Shown here piece after piece: positions 27,030-36,032 of a DNA stretch of 64,000 nt. The position numbers and the translations under genes were made by a program. Below the pieces are notes generated by a model. It was not told the origin of the DNA, made no database searches, and saw nothing but the letters and a program-made list of their open reading frames with translations. How positions within the stretch are numbered: position 1 is the stretch's first letter; the number at the start of each line of letters is the position of its first letter. The stretch comes from Leptospira sp. WS60.C2 (GTDB taxonomy: Bacteria; Spirochaetota; Leptospiria; Leptospirales; Leptospiraceae). The stretch lies in contig NZ_CP162133.1 in assembly GCF_040833955.1 (NCBI RefSeq), forward strand, positions 930,001 to 994,000. Reading direction: 5' to 3'.

Positions 27030-28175
27030 ATGTTATTGCACATTCCAGGGCCTGTTTCCATGGCAGAAGAGAAACAGGTTCGACCATCTCTGTGGAAATA
27101 CCGGTATTCGCTCTTTGCCCTTGCCCTATTTGGGATATTATGTTTTTACCAAATCTCTGTTGTCATCCTCCTTCGAAAACCTCACCAACATTCGGAGCGT
27201 CCTTTTTCCGGATCTAAACTCTATAACCCATACATTGACTGGAAAGAAACCAAAGGCGAAAAAATTTCTCTTCATGCTCACTCAGATGAAGTATGGTTCA
27301 CGCCGGAACGACACACTGTGAAAGAAATCATCAGTGAATATCATAAACAAGGATTTTCGAATCTAGCCATTACCGATTATGGACAGATCACAGAAACGGA
27401 AGACCCAAATTTCATTCGTGGAATGGAGTGGGGACAGAATGTGAAAAAACGCCATATCTTGGCGATTGGAATTCAAAAAACGTTTTATGATTATTTCCCG
27501 ATTTATGCCTCGAGAGAGAACTTAAACTGGGTGATGGATCGTATGAAACAGTTAGGTGCTTACGTCATTTTACCACATCCGAAATTACATGATTCTTATT
27601 CCAAAGAAGAAATGGTAGCGCTCGAAGGATTCCAAGCTGTAGAAGTATACTCCCCGTTTGGTGACGATACCAAGGTTTTGGACACACTCTTAAGCCAGGG
27701 AAAACCTGTGCATTGTATGGCAAGTGATGACTTACACTATTTCCCAGAAAGTATCGTAAAAACCTTTGACCAACCTATTTGGAAAGACATGATCCAAACC
27801 CTTGGCAACCAAAGAGGTCGAAAAGGGGAAAGTTTCCAGCGTTACATTGTGACAAAGAACGGTACCAAGGATCAGGCATCCGTATTGCAGGCATTACATG
27901 CTGGTTCTTTTTATTGTGTGAAAAAATACTTCCAAGGGGCAGAGGATCCAACTGTTCCGAAAATCCAAGTGGAAGGAAACGGTAAAATCCAAGTGGACTC
28001 AAACGAACGGTATTTGGAGATTCGTTTCATTGGGAGAATGGGCGAAGTGTTACAAATAAGCCCTGATACAAATGCGGCGACTTACCAGATGTCGGAAAAA
28101 GATCCGTATGTGCGAGTGGAACTCATTGCCCTCACTGGATCGATTCTTTCCAACGCGATTTATCGCACTGAGTAA
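27030..28175 (+). CDS. Membrane-anchored PHP-domain phosphoesterase
   Basis: 381 residues with one N-terminal membrane helix (LFALALFGILCFYQISVVIL). A PHP domain follows with the metal-binding set in order: SLHAHSDEVWF (HxH), AITDYGQI (Asp), RGMEWGQNV (Glu), LPHPKLH (His) and CMASDDLHYFP (Asp, His). The C-terminal ~100 residues form a beta-rich appendage. PHP enzymes hydrolyse phosphoesters with two or three metal ions; this one probably acts on the outer side of the inner membrane or is tethered at its surface. ATG 27060 is an alternative start with CAGGG nine bases upstream. It stands alone as a transcription unit. Confidence 0.78.
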   Translation: MLLHIPGPVSMAEEKQVRPSLWKYRYSLFALALFGILCFYQISVVILLRKPHQHSERPFSGSKLYNPYIDWKETKGEKISLHAHSDEVWFTPERHTVKEIISEYHKQGFSNLAITDYGQITETEDPNFIRGMEWGQNVKKRHILAIGIQKTFYDYFPIYASRENLNWVMDRMKQLGAYVILPHPKLHDSYSKEEMVALEGFQAVEVYSPFGDDTKVLDTLLSQGKPVHCMASDDLHYFPESIVKTFDQPIWKDMIQTLGNQRGRKGESFQRYIVTKNGTKDQASVLQALHAGSFYCVKKYFQGAEDPTVPKIQVEGNGKIQVDSNERYLEIRFIGRMGEVLQISPDTNAATYQMSEKDPYVRVELIALTGSILSNAIYRTE

Positions 28176-28212
28176 ACTTTCTTTCTAGAACGGATAACAA
28201 AGTGCAATTTGC

Positions 28213-28235
28213 GGGACTTGTGCGCTACAAGTCCC
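28213..28235. terminator. Strong symmetrical hairpin between convergent genes
   Basis: GGGACTTGT-GCGCT-ACAAGTCCC is a perfect 9-bp stem with a 5-base loop, midway between the stops at 28175 (plus) and 28260 (minus). There is no clear T-tract on either side, so it may be a bidirectional terminator-like stem or a transcript-end stabiliser. Confidence 0.5.
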
Positions 28236-28259
28236 TAATTGGAATTCGATCTTGTTGGA

Positions 28260-29465
28260 TTACGGTTTGAACTTTAGATTTTGATCTAACGTATCAAAAT
28301 TATCGAAGAATGATTTAGATGTTTCTTCGTATTGTTTTACCTTTCCTATTAATGCTTGTCCTGCAACGTCTGTATCGTAAGCAACATACGTTCTAGCAAA
28401 CGCTTCATCTACCGACATAAAATCCGCACCACCTTGTGTCGGGCTTGGATAATCAGCTGGCACTTGACTTGCGCTAAGTTGGTCTGTCACATAACCATTG
28501 ATATTGAAGATGCCATATGACAAAACAGCAGAGGCAGCCTGTATGTCACAAAGTGCATCAGGTTTCGTGGTATTTTTTGTGATTGTTGCTTTCGCAGTAG
28601 TCTGAAATGGCGAATCAAATTTTTGCATGTAGGCAAGCACGTAGTATACATTGTCACCCGCACCTTGCCTAAGATTACAAAGACTCTCTAAGGTAGCAAT
28701 ATTGGGATTGATTTGTTTTAACTTGGTAAAACTCAAACGGACAACAGATCGAAAACAAAGTTGTCTACCCGAGTCCACTTCGGTCAAGACGACACGCCCA
28801 TGTTTGCTAATCCACGCCGCATTCTCTGGGCCATTGCGCCAAGTATAGGTTTGGAATTTTGTTCCGTAAGAGGATTCGTTATCTGTAAAACTTTCCGTGA
28901 TCACATCTCCTACATTTGCAAATTGTGGATTGCCAAAGTCAACTAACCGGTAGTAGATGAGAGCGCCATCATTGTCACTCCCTAGAGTTGTATTCGGATC
29001 ATCAAAAAACAACTGTAAGGAGGGTTGAGAGGCTCCTGTTTTTTTGATCTCAAAAAAATGATTAAATGTCCTGGTTCCCGTATACGCAGTGGAAGCGATT
29101 CCTGCTGTGGGTGTATTGATTTTGATTGTGAGTGTGGAGGAGCCAAAACCGCTTAGATTTACATTGGTAAGGACATCACTTCTGGCAACTCCAGGGTTGT
29201 TAAAATACCCTGCGTTTTTTAAAGCGAGGATGACGCTGTCGATGATGCCTGAGTTCCCCCGTGCCCAAGTGGCGGACTGTCTCACAAACCCCCAGTTGTC
29301 AGCACTGGTGGCGGACCAAAGTTTTTCGGTTCCCAGTCCAATCTGGATGGATTCGCCTAACATTTCCGAAAGGATGGTGTGCTCTGATTTACGTGATTCT
29401 TTGTGAAAGTCAGAAACCTGAAGGCTCACGCCTAAGAAAAGAAATAGGAATAGAATCTTTTTCAT
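28260..29465 (-). CDS. Secreted protein of unknown function
   Basis: 401 residues with a Sec signal peptide (MKKILFLFLFLGVSLQVS). The mature part is rich in Ser, Thr and Asn with beta-strand patterns (STLTIKINTPTAG, RTFNHFFEIKK) and four Cys residues (in RQLCFRS, ESLCNLRQ and DALCDIQA, among others). I do not recognise the family. It starts 3 bases after the stop of a small lipoprotein gene on the same strand, so the two are likely made together; they follow the FecR/DUF4384 pair. Probably periplasmic or surface-exposed. Confidence 0.7.
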   Translation of the reverse strand: MKKILFLFLFLGVSLQVSDFHKESRKSEHTILSEMLGESIQIGLGTEKLWSATSADNWGFVRQSATWARGNSGIIDSVILALKNAGYFNNPGVARSDVLTNVNLSGFGSSTLTIKINTPTAGIASTAYTGTRTFNHFFEIKKTGASQPSLQLFFDDPNTTLGSDNDGALIYYRLVDFGNPQFANVGDVITESFTDNESSYGTKFQTYTWRNGPENAAWISKHGRVVLTEVDSGRQLCFRSVVRLSFTKLKQINPNIATLESLCNLRQGAGDNVYYVLAYMQKFDSPFQTTAKATITKNTTKPDALCDIQAASAVLSYGIFNINGYVTDQLSASQVPADYPSPTQGGADFMSVDEAFARTYVAYDTDVAGQALIGKVKQYEETSKSFFDNFDTLDQNLKFKP

Positions 29466-29468
29466 AGA

Positions 29469-29672
29469 TTACTCCGCGATCCCTTTGGGAATACAGATGG
29501 TAAATCCAGACTTAGGACCAGAACAACCAGCTGCTTGGTTGTATGCCCAAACAGAGAGTAACAATGCCCCAAATACATCCTTGTCTTTATCGTCTTCCTT
29601 CTGGAGAAGAGAGCAAGAAACAAGGGAACCAAATAGACAGAGTGTGAGGAATTTGGAAAGGGTAGATCTCAT
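29469..29672 (-). CDS. Small lipoprotein of unknown function
   Basis: 67 residues. A signal peptide ends in a lipobox, FGSLVSCSLL. The mature part is about 48 residues: acidic KEDDKDKD, then a hydrophobic FGALLLSVWAYNQAAGC and a Cys-containing tail (FTICIPKGIAE). The two mature Cys could form a disulfide. It is 3 bases before the secreted protein gene and 41 bases after the DUF4384 gene on the same strand. Leptospires have many such short lipoproteins; no role can be assigned. Confidence 0.65.
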   Translation of the reverse strand: MRSTLSKFLTLCLFGSLVSCSLLQKEDDKDKDVFGALLLSVWAYNQAAGCSGPKSGFTICIPKGIAE

Positions 29673-29713
29673 ACCTTATATAACAAAAGGTATCAGTGGG
29701 ATTTGCAAGAAAT

Positions 29714-30631
29714 TTAACGAGAGAGTGTCTCGTATTCCCATTCTGTCACTAGACTTTGTTCGATAGGAGAAGTGAGTGTGGTTGGGTTCGGGTATGTACG
29801 TGCCAGAGTTTTGGTGCCAGTGACAGCTGGTGGCAATAAGCGGTAAAAAGAATCTTCCTTTTTGCCTCGAAGTTGGTATTCCTTCCATTCTTCTCTCGTG
29901 GCGAAGGCACGGATTCGGTCTTTGGAAGGTGTGGGGGAAGCCTTAAACGAGATCCGTTTATCAGGAATGGTAACCCGTTCGCCTTTTTTAACAAAGTTGT
30001 CGTTTTGGATTTGGTTGGGAAAGAGTAGTACTGGTTCCCCTTTTTGGTTCTCTGGAACGAGAACGACATACACATAATTGTCTTCCGCTGTTTCGATTTC
30101 AAAACGGATGGGTTCACCCGCTACATAACTTGATTTGAGCGAATTGATTTTGACTTGGGAGGCTGTGTTTGCCCCCGTATGGGAAAGAGCTAGATAGATG
30201 TTCTTTTTGTCCAGGTAACTTAAGAAATCCGAAACGAGAGTTTTGGAGAGAGAGTCTGGAAGAGCGTTTCGGTATTCTATGGTTTCGTGCAAAACATCCA
30301 CAAACGAAATCAAGGCTTGGCCATCTTCTGATGAAACTAACACCAGTTTATCAACTTGGGTGAGGGTCTGGAGGTAGGATTTTGTTTCTTTTGAGGCATT
30401 CCCTCGTTTGTCAAATTCCCAAGTCCTGTTTTCTGTGTTTGGAAACGCAAGTGTGATTTGCCCACGACCGCTGGATTGAATTTGTTCTTTGATAAAATCG
30501 CGTAACGCTCTACTTTCTTCCGTGGATGGATATGCCTCCACAGCAATTTTGTAGATAGGCGTTGTGCCATTTCGTTCTACCGAAAATAGGGATAAAATGG
30601 CAATCGAGAATAGAATCAAAAAACGTTTCAT
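29714..30631 (-). CDS. Exported DUF4384-domain protein
   Basis: 305 residues with an N-terminal signal (FLILFSIAILSLFSVE). The second half has the DUF4384-type pattern: SYVAGEPIRFEIETAEDNYVY, then VLLFPNQIQNDNFVKKGE and RIRAFATREEW. This domain occurs in envelope proteins and beside kinases or FecR-like proteins; its ligand is unknown. The gene starts 2 bases after the stop of the FecR-domain gene, so they form a pair. Probably periplasmic. Confidence 0.7.
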   Translation of the reverse strand: MKRFLILFSIAILSLFSVERNGTTPIYKIAVEAYPSTEESRALRDFIKEQIQSSGRGQITLAFPNTENRTWEFDKRGNASKETKSYLQTLTQVDKLVLVSSEDGQALISFVDVLHETIEYRNALPDSLSKTLVSDFLSYLDKKNIYLALSHTGANTASQVKINSLKSSYVAGEPIRFEIETAEDNYVYVVLVPENQKGEPVLLFPNQIQNDNFVKKGERVTIPDKRISFKASPTPSKDRIRAFATREEWKEYQLRGKKEDSFYRLLPPAVTGTKTLARTYPNPTTLTSPIEQSLVTEWEYETLSR

Positions 30632-30633
30632 AT

Positions 30634-31356
30634 TTAGCCTTGGCCTTTATAGTCGTTCATGATTTGGTCATTTTTTTCATACTGCTCTTTGATGCGTTGG
30701 TAGTTCTCTTCTTTGATGGCTTTGAACTGTTCAAAGATGCGCATTTTTTCTTTCACAAACTCATCTAGGATTTGTTTTTTCAACTGTTTTCCAGAGACAA
30801 CAGCTTCTTCATTCTCGGTCACGAGTGTTGGTTTGCCTTTTTTGTCTGGGCTGACAGCCACTGTTCCTTCGTTGACATACACACCTGTTTCCACATCTTT
30901 TAGTTCGTCATCTTCTCCACCTTGGTTGGGAGTTGAGACGAGGAATTCGGTTCCGCGAACTCCCGCTACAAAACTCGGATTCACTACACTGAGTTGCGTA
31001 TCACTGGGCCCACCACCTGGCGGTTTGTGTGCTTTGACAAATAACTTCCCACCGACTAGGTTTAGGGTTGTGGATTTGGATTTTGGATTTAAAAGGTCAT
31101 CAATGCGCAAAGAAGAAAATTTTGCCAACCGGATGGTGGCCTGGGTTGCCAATTGGATTTCGCAACTTCCATCTTCCGAGGTAATGGTGTCCCCTTTTTT
31201 TAGGACACTCCCTAGTTTTATTGGTTCTTTCGCTTTTTTAAAACGAGGTCCTGAAATGTAATTGTCTCCTTGGACGAAACTCACCACTCCCACTTCTTCA
31301 GCAAAAAGGGTAGTTGCGGTCAATAGAAACAAAAAGAAAGGAATCAAACGGATCAT
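30634..31356 (-). CDS. FecR-domain exported protein
   Basis: 240 residues with a signal peptide (MIRLIPFFLFLLTATTLFA). The FecR domain is clear: KKGDTITSEDGSCEIQL, IRLAKFSSLRIDDL, LNLVGGKLFVKAHKP and NPSFVAGVRGTEFLV. A helical, charged C-terminus follows (about residues 195-235). Stand-alone exported FecR proteins are not sigma regulators; they are usually periplasmic or surface proteins of unknown ligand. It is first of the minus-strand set FecR-DUF4384-small lipoprotein-secreted protein. No SD precedes ATG 31356, and a promoter-like sequence ends six bases before it, suggesting a leaderless message. Confidence 0.8.
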   Translation of the reverse strand: MIRLIPFFLFLLTATTLFAEEVGVVSFVQGDNYISGPRFKKAKEPIKLGSVLKKGDTITSEDGSCEIQLATQATIRLAKFSSLRIDDLLNPKSKSTTLNLVGGKLFVKAHKPPGGGPSDTQLSVVNPSFVAGVRGTEFLVSTPNQGGEDDELKDVETGVYVNEGTVAVSPDKKGKPTLVTENEEAVVSGKQLKKQILDEFVKEKMRIFEQFKAIKEENYQRIKEQYEKNDQIMNDYKGQG

Positions 31357-31362
31357 GCCACT

Positions 31363-31390
31363 TTTATAAGGGAGAACCGTTCACTTACAA
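31363..31390 (-). promoter_or_regulatory. Sigma70-type promoter for the FecR-domain gene, probably leaderless
   Basis: On the minus strand: TTGTAA (31390-31385), a 16-base spacer, TATAAA (31368-31363). The -10 box ends six bases before the ATG at 31356, so transcription would begin at or beside the start codon. Confidence 0.4.
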
Positions 31391-31477
31391 GTCAAAAAAC
31401 AGAAAAAAAAATCAAAAAATTCCCTACAAATTGTAACAAAGGAAACCAAACCTGAATTTTCCCACCTATCTTTTGAT

Positions 31478-33031
31478 ATGTGGCGCATTCGATCTATTTT
31501 TGTTTTTTGTTTCTGTATTTTCATCCATTCTGTATCGGCAGAGGAGTTATTGCTATGGGAAGATTGTATTTGGGTGGGTTTGGAAAGAAATGCTCAATTC
31601 CGTTTGGAATCGACTAAGTCCGAATTGTATCCTATTCTGCTCAAAGAAAAATGGAAACAATACTTACCTAAACTAGGAGTTCATTACTTTGGAATTTTCT
31701 CAAGAAACCAAGAGCAAATCGACCAAGAATACCGAGATGTTCGATTGCAAATCCAACAATTATTGTATGATGGTGGCGATACAGAACGAGAAAAACAAAA
31801 AATAGAAATCAAACAACTCATCCAAGCAGAAGAAAAAAAACTTCTTAAAGAAAAAATCATCCAAAACATCTCACTTGCGTATTTGTCTGCGAATAAACGG
31901 AGTTTGATCCACAGCTTATACGAAATTCGTTTAGAACGATACCAATTCGAAAAAAAGAAATCAGCATCCGAGTCGGAGTTACAATTTGTACCCAAACTAG
32001 AAACAAAGTCTTGGAAACAATGGGAAGTTGATTTTTTAAACAAACGAATCCATGCCGAAGCAACGAAAGAAAGCTCTTTTTTGGAACTGAAAAAAGTTAT
32101 GTTTTTAGATCCATTGGAGCCTCTTTATTTGGAACCAGGGATCTCCGAACGATTGGAAATCTTTCCACCGAAGATAAATGTATTGGAGGTGGATGAAAAT
32201 CATCCTCTTCAAAAGAAAAACCGACTGCAAATCGAACTGAGCCAACTAGAAGAAGAAACTTTAGAGAATGATTGGAAACCAAAACTCGTATTAGGTGGGT
32301 ATCTGGGAAGGAACGGAAACTATGGATTTCCTTTGCACAATGAAATTTATGGAGTGAGTTTGGGTTTTCAAACCAATTTGGGTGGTTCGAGTTTGGCATC
32401 GAACACACAAAATGGATACCAATCGGAAGGAAATGGAATCCAAAGGATCCCCGGGTATGGGCCCCAAGCGGTTGGACCAGGGGAAAATGCGTTTCAAAGC
32501 GGATCCTTTGGACTCTTTGATGAAGTCGGTCGTGATAAAAAACGTTTTGATTCCAAATTATCTTCCCTACAAGCCCGGTCAGAAAAAGAACAATCGGAAC
32601 TTCATCTTAAAAATTTAGCAAAATCCACAGAAGTTAAGTTAGTGGAAGGTTACAGGAAATTTGTCTTATATTTGGACTTTACTCATTCTCTTTTGCAAAG
32701 CCTCAAACAAAAAAAAGAAGAACGAAACGTTCAACTCCTTTCCGAATTGGATTACATCAAAGCAGAAGAAGAGGTCTTCGTCGCATTAGAACAAACAGTC
32801 GAACATTATTTTCAATATGTATCTACTGCCTTAGATTTGGTATTTCTGACAGGAGAAGATCCTTTTTCCAATCGTTTTTATCATTTGCACCAAAAAAGAG
32901 TCCCGAGTGTATTCACAAATCTTCTTTCGGAGTGGAAGGAGCAGTTTGCAAACATAAAAGAAATTCCTAAGGAACCAAAAAGAAAAAAACAAACCCCATT
33001 CTATTGGGAGGAATCAGATGAGACCCGTTAG
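31478..33031 (+). CDS. TolC-like outer-membrane efflux/export protein
   Basis: 517 residues with a signal peptide ending VSAEE. It has long charged helices (coiled-coil-like RDVRLQIQQLLYDGGDTEREKQ, shared in type with the TolC periplasmic tunnel) and two beta-rich patches, around WKQYLPKLGVHYFGIFSR and WKPKLVLGGYLGRNGNYGFPL, in the places where TolC proteins insert in the outer membrane. A Gly/Ser/Asn-rich insert near residues 300-340 is unusual. It is first gene of a ten-gene plus-strand run with an HlyD-type adaptor and RND permeases. It is divergent from the FecR gene (121 bases) and its end overlaps the next gene by 14 bases. Confidence 0.7.
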   Translation: MWRIRSIFVFCFCIFIHSVSAEELLLWEDCIWVGLERNAQFRLESTKSELYPILLKEKWKQYLPKLGVHYFGIFSRNQEQIDQEYRDVRLQIQQLLYDGGDTEREKQKIEIKQLIQAEEKKLLKEKIIQNISLAYLSANKRSLIHSLYEIRLERYQFEKKKSASESELQFVPKLETKSWKQWEVDFLNKRIHAEATKESSFLELKKVMFLDPLEPLYLEPGISERLEIFPPKINVLEVDENHPLQKKNRLQIELSQLEEETLENDWKPKLVLGGYLGRNGNYGFPLHNEIYGVSLGFQTNLGGSSLASNTQNGYQSEGNGIQRIPGYGPQAVGPGENAFQSGSFGLFDEVGRDKKRFDSKLSSLQARSEKEQSELHLKNLAKSTEVKLVEGYRKFVLYLDFTHSLLQSLKQKKEERNVQLLSELDYIKAEEEVFVALEQTVEHYFQYVSTALDLVFLTGEDPFSNRFYHLHQKRVPSVFTNLLSEWKEQFANIKEIPKEPKRKKQTPFYWEESDETR

Positions 33032-34388
33032 ATGGAGTAGATGGATTGTATTTGTTTTTATTTTAATGGTAATGGATTGCCAATCTCAAATGGGATCGGT
33101 ATCAGACTTGCTTGGTTTGTTTGTCTCGGATGACTCACCTAAGGTGATTTCATTTTCCCCACAATCGGGAGACAAATTGGTTTCTCCTCGTGCCTCCATT
33201 TCAATCCTATGGGACCAACCTATGGAAATCCAATCTTGTGTCTCAGCATTTTCTATGGAACCAAATGTAAAAGGGAATTTTGAAACAACAGACATTTCCT
33301 TAAAAATGATTCCCAACCAAGAGTTACCACCAGGTGGGTATGTGATTCGACTCACAAAACAATGTGAAAATAAAAAAGGAAAAGATTTGGACAGAGTGTA
33401 TTCCATCCCATTCCAAGTGATCGAAAAAGAAACCTTCCCAAACCCACAATTGGATTCCTTTTTACTTTCTACTGGAAATTCCGCAGAATGTATGTCAGGT
33501 GGAGTTGTATTGGATCGGATGTTACAAGAAATCCCATCTGCCTGTGTCAGTATACCGGGGCCACCGTCTATGACCCTTCGGTTTTCCAAACCTATGAACC
33601 AAGTTGAAATGCAATTTGGACTACGTTTGGATCCCAGTGTTTCCTTACAACTCGTCTGGACCAATCCAAATGAACTGCAATTGGTTTTGGATGAGGCACT
33701 GAGGAGTCAAACACGTTATCATTTGATCTTACCTGCGGGTCTTTCTGCTACTGACGGATCAAAATTTCTCCAACCAATCCAAATGGATTTTATGACAGGG
33801 GAAGGACCAAAACCACCATCGGTCATTGCATTTGGACTTGCTTCTCAAAATTGTGGCCTGGGTCTACAAGAATTAGGTAACCTTACGGGTGCTCGCTGGG
33901 ATTCCGGATTTTGTTTTTGGAGTGTCGGTCTTCCCATCTTAAGTCCAAAAGATTATCAATTTCGTGGTGGAGATGATGGAACTGGGAGTAGTGGCGTTTC
34001 GTCTGCTTGTGCGGATGTGACGACAGATAATTTTCGTGTGATCTTTGATGAGTATGTAGACCCCATCTCCGTTATATCATCCAGTCGTTTGACAAAAATA
34101 TCTCCCCCATCCAGTAACATACGTTTGTCAACCTGGGAATGGACACATTGCCAAACCGTTGTTCCCTTTGGTTGCCGTGAAATTACGTATTCCTTTGCTG
34201 AGAGTGAAGCCAGTTGTAATGGATCCATGTTCGGAAACAATGCCACAGGAGGTGACTTCAATCTATCGCACTCTGCCAATGCACCGAATGACTTTCCCTA
34301 TTATGAATTTAGGTTGGATACTGAAGTTCGGTCTGTCCATGGAAAACGAATGCTTTCTCCCTTCGTGATTCAAATGGAGGCAAAATGA
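33018..34388 (+). CDS. Lipoprotein with SbsA/Big_5-type Ig-like domains
   Basis: 456 residues. The signal peptide ends in a lipobox, ILMVMDCQS. At least two Ig-like modules of the Big_5 type follow: SPQSGDKLVSPRASISILWD with QELPPGGYVIRL, and later LRFSKPMNQVEMQF with RYHLILPAGLSATDGSKF. The C-terminal third is Cys-rich, with no family recognised. Such modules are found on surface proteins and in assembly factors. It overlaps the TolC-like gene by 14 bases and the next lipoprotein gene by 4, so it belongs to the export operon; a partner for the outer-membrane channel or the exported product is inferred. Confidence 0.65.
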   Translation: MRPVRWSRWIVFVFILMVMDCQSQMGSVSDLLGLFVSDDSPKVISFSPQSGDKLVSPRASISILWDQPMEIQSCVSAFSMEPNVKGNFETTDISLKMIPNQELPPGGYVIRLTKQCENKKGKDLDRVYSIPFQVIEKETFPNPQLDSFLLSTGNSAECMSGGVVLDRMLQEIPSACVSIPGPPSMTLRFSKPMNQVEMQFGLRLDPSVSLQLVWTNPNELQLVLDEALRSQTRYHLILPAGLSATDGSKFLQPIQMDFMTGEGPKPPSVIAFGLASQNCGLGLQELGNLTGARWDSGFCFWSVGLPILSPKDYQFRGGDDGTGSSGVSSACADVTTDNFRVIFDEYVDPISVISSSRLTKISPPSSNIRLSTWEWTHCQTVVPFGCREITYSFAESEASCNGSMFGNNATGGDFNLSHSANAPNDFPYYEFRLDTEVRSVHGKRMLSPFVIQMEAK

Positions 34389-34903
34389 AACTCTCTATTT
34401 TATTTTTTGTATGTTCTTTTGTTTCCTGTTCCTTCTTTCGTGAAACAGTGGGTTACCAAAAATTCCCAATTCCCAAAGGGAAAAAGGTGCTATTGGTGCC
34501 CACCGTTTCTTCTTTTTATTCGGATCATCACTCGTTGCAAAAGGAAGTTGTTTTCCAAATCATAGAGGCATTCGAGAGGAATGGTTACCAAGTCATTGAA
34601 AGAGATGAACGACACGAATTCAAAGGATACCCCGATGTGAAAGACCATTTTGCCACATTACAAATGAAACTCACTCCCACGGATGGAAAGAATGAATCCA
34701 AAGTAAACTATTGGATTGAGATAGCGACTGGTTTAGAGATTCCTTATGTTGTGTTTGTTAGGTTTCCCAAAAGTGCAAAAAACGAAATCGTATCCATTCG
34801 TTTGGTTTGGATGCATTTGTTAAAAGGGGAATCGGAACAATTTGATTGGGATTGGAATCCGTTAAGTCCACTCCCTATATTCGGAAACAAGGAGAAAGGT
34901 TGA
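34385..34903 (+). CDS. Lipoprotein of unknown function (export operon)
   Basis: 172 residues. The lipobox is VCSFVSCSF. The mature part shows alternating strands and helices: KKVLLVPTVSSFYSD, EVVFQIIEAFERNGYQVIE and KVNYWIEIATGLEIPYVVFV. This resembles lipoproteins that adopt a TolB-N or GNA1162-like alpha/beta fold, but I do not claim a family. ATG overlaps the previous stop (ATGA) and the stop TGA overlaps the next ATG. Its position between the Ig-like lipoprotein and another lipoprotein suggests an envelope accessory of the export machine. Confidence 0.6.
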   Translation: MKLSILFFVCSFVSCSFFRETVGYQKFPIPKGKKVLLVPTVSSFYSDHHSLQKEVVFQIIEAFERNGYQVIERDERHEFKGYPDVKDHFATLQMKLTPTDGKNESKVNYWIEIATGLEIPYVVFVRFPKSAKNEIVSIRLVWMHLLKGESEQFDWDWNPLSPLPIFGNKEKG

Positions 34904-35424
34904 TGAAACGTATGAATCTAAGTTTTGTCTTACGTTTTTTACTCTTTTTCTCTTGTTTGTTTGGTTGTCATCCAAACTTGCAAGTAGATAGAAACGAACT
35001 GAAACTCATTCAGGATGCTTACCAATCGGGGCATTTAACTGTTGTCGAAGCGATTCTGAGAGATCGTAAAAAAGAAAGAGGACTTTCCTTAGAAGAAACA
35101 AAATTATTTCTCAAATCGTTGTTTTATTTGAATGAATGGGAAGATTTTTTTTCTGAATGGGAAAAGACCAATGAAAAACCTCCTGAGTTGGTTTTATATT
35201 ACTTCAAAGCAATTCTTTCATCGAAAGTTAAGAGAGAGGCCACTGCATCAGAAATGAACGATCTTTTAGTATTGCTTCCTGTTTCGCCTGAGGCTTGTTT
35301 ATTGTATCTCCGATCGAATGATTCAAAGATTACCAAATTCCAAAAACAAATTCTGTTGGCCCAATCCAAACAATTTCAAACCTATCTGGATATATTGCAA
35401 AAGGAGTTACATTCCAAGCCATGA
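34903..35424 (+). CDS. Lipoprotein of unknown function, helical (export operon)
   Basis: 173 residues from ATG 34903, preceded by GGAGAAAGG; a longer open frame to 34846 lies inside the previous gene and is not used. The lipobox is SCLFGCHPN. The mature protein is almost entirely helical with TPR-like length and spacing (LIQDAYQSGHLTVVEAILRD, EETKLFLKSLFYLNEWEDFF), but no consensus TPR can be confirmed. Start and stop both overlap neighbours (TGATG and ATGA), showing tight translational coupling in the operon. Confidence 0.6.
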   Translation: MKRMNLSFVLRFLLFFSCLFGCHPNLQVDRNELKLIQDAYQSGHLTVVEAILRDRKKERGLSLEETKLFLKSLFYLNEWEDFFSEWEKTNEKPPELVLYYFKAILSSKVKREATASEMNDLLVLLPVSPEACLLYLRSNDSKITKFQKQILLAQSKQFQTYLDILQKELHSKP

Positions 35425-36032
35425 AGCAGATCCATTTTTCTTTTTTCGGAACACGTATCTTCTCGTTTCAAAAACGAATGATTCAATTTGAAGCAAAGGT
35501 TTGGTTTTATCCTCTGCTCTATAGCGTAATTTATTTTTATCATTGTATGATCTCTTGGGATCAAATGCAAAAAATAAATTCGCAATTAGAAGTCCAAATG
35601 ATCTCAAAGAATGAGACAGTTTCGGTTTGGCAATTGTATCCATTTCAAATCGTTTCCGTATATGTTCTGTTTCTTTTGTATCTTGTTTTTTCTTTTATCT
35701 TTGTTTCGATCCTCTCTTACTTACGGGTGTTAAAACATAGAGTAAATTACGTTTTATTTTTGATGAAAAACATAAGAGTGTTTTTTATGGCCGTTTGCCT
35801 TTTGTATATAGGAAATCTGATTTTAGGACTGTGGAGCGAATTTGAATTTTACTCATTCCTTGTTTATGTATTTTGGATGGGAATTTTTTTGTATTTTGTT
35901 AGAAACAATGGAATTTTATATTCCGAGTCGCTCGCTTCGAAATACCGTGCTTCAACGCTACAAATGAAACGAATTGGTTATGCTGTTCCTATTCTTTGGA
36001 TTCTATCGATTGCCTATTTGGTGGTTGTATGA
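35421..36032 (+). CDS. Multi-pass inner-membrane protein of unknown function (export operon)
   Basis: 203 residues with about five hydrophobic segments (near residues 27-45, 75-100, 112-133, 140-160 and 185-203). The spacing and the absence of charged catalytic residues resemble Yip1-like small membrane proteins, but I cannot assign a family. Start and stop overlap the neighbours by 4 bases each. Located between lipoproteins and the HlyD-type adaptor, it may be a membrane scaffold or accessory of the RND machine. Confidence 0.55.
   Translation: MKQIHFSFFGTRIFSFQKRMIQFEAKVWFYPLLYSVIYFYHCMISWDQMQKINSQLEVQMISKNETVSVWQLYPFQIVSVYVLFLLYLVFSFIFVSILSYLRVLKHRVNYVLFLMKNIRVFFMAVCLLYIGNLILGLWSEFEFYSFLVYVFWMGIFLYFVRNNGILYSESLASKYRASTLQMKRIGYAVPILWILSIAYLVVV

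Noticed and set aside
30713..31261. 182-residue plus-strand open frame opposite the FecR gene
   Set aside because: The minus frame has a signal peptide and a FecR domain; the plus frame has none.
33086..33664. 192-residue minus-strand open frame
   Set aside because: It lies opposite the Ig-like lipoprotein gene, which has a lipobox and overlapping operon neighbours.
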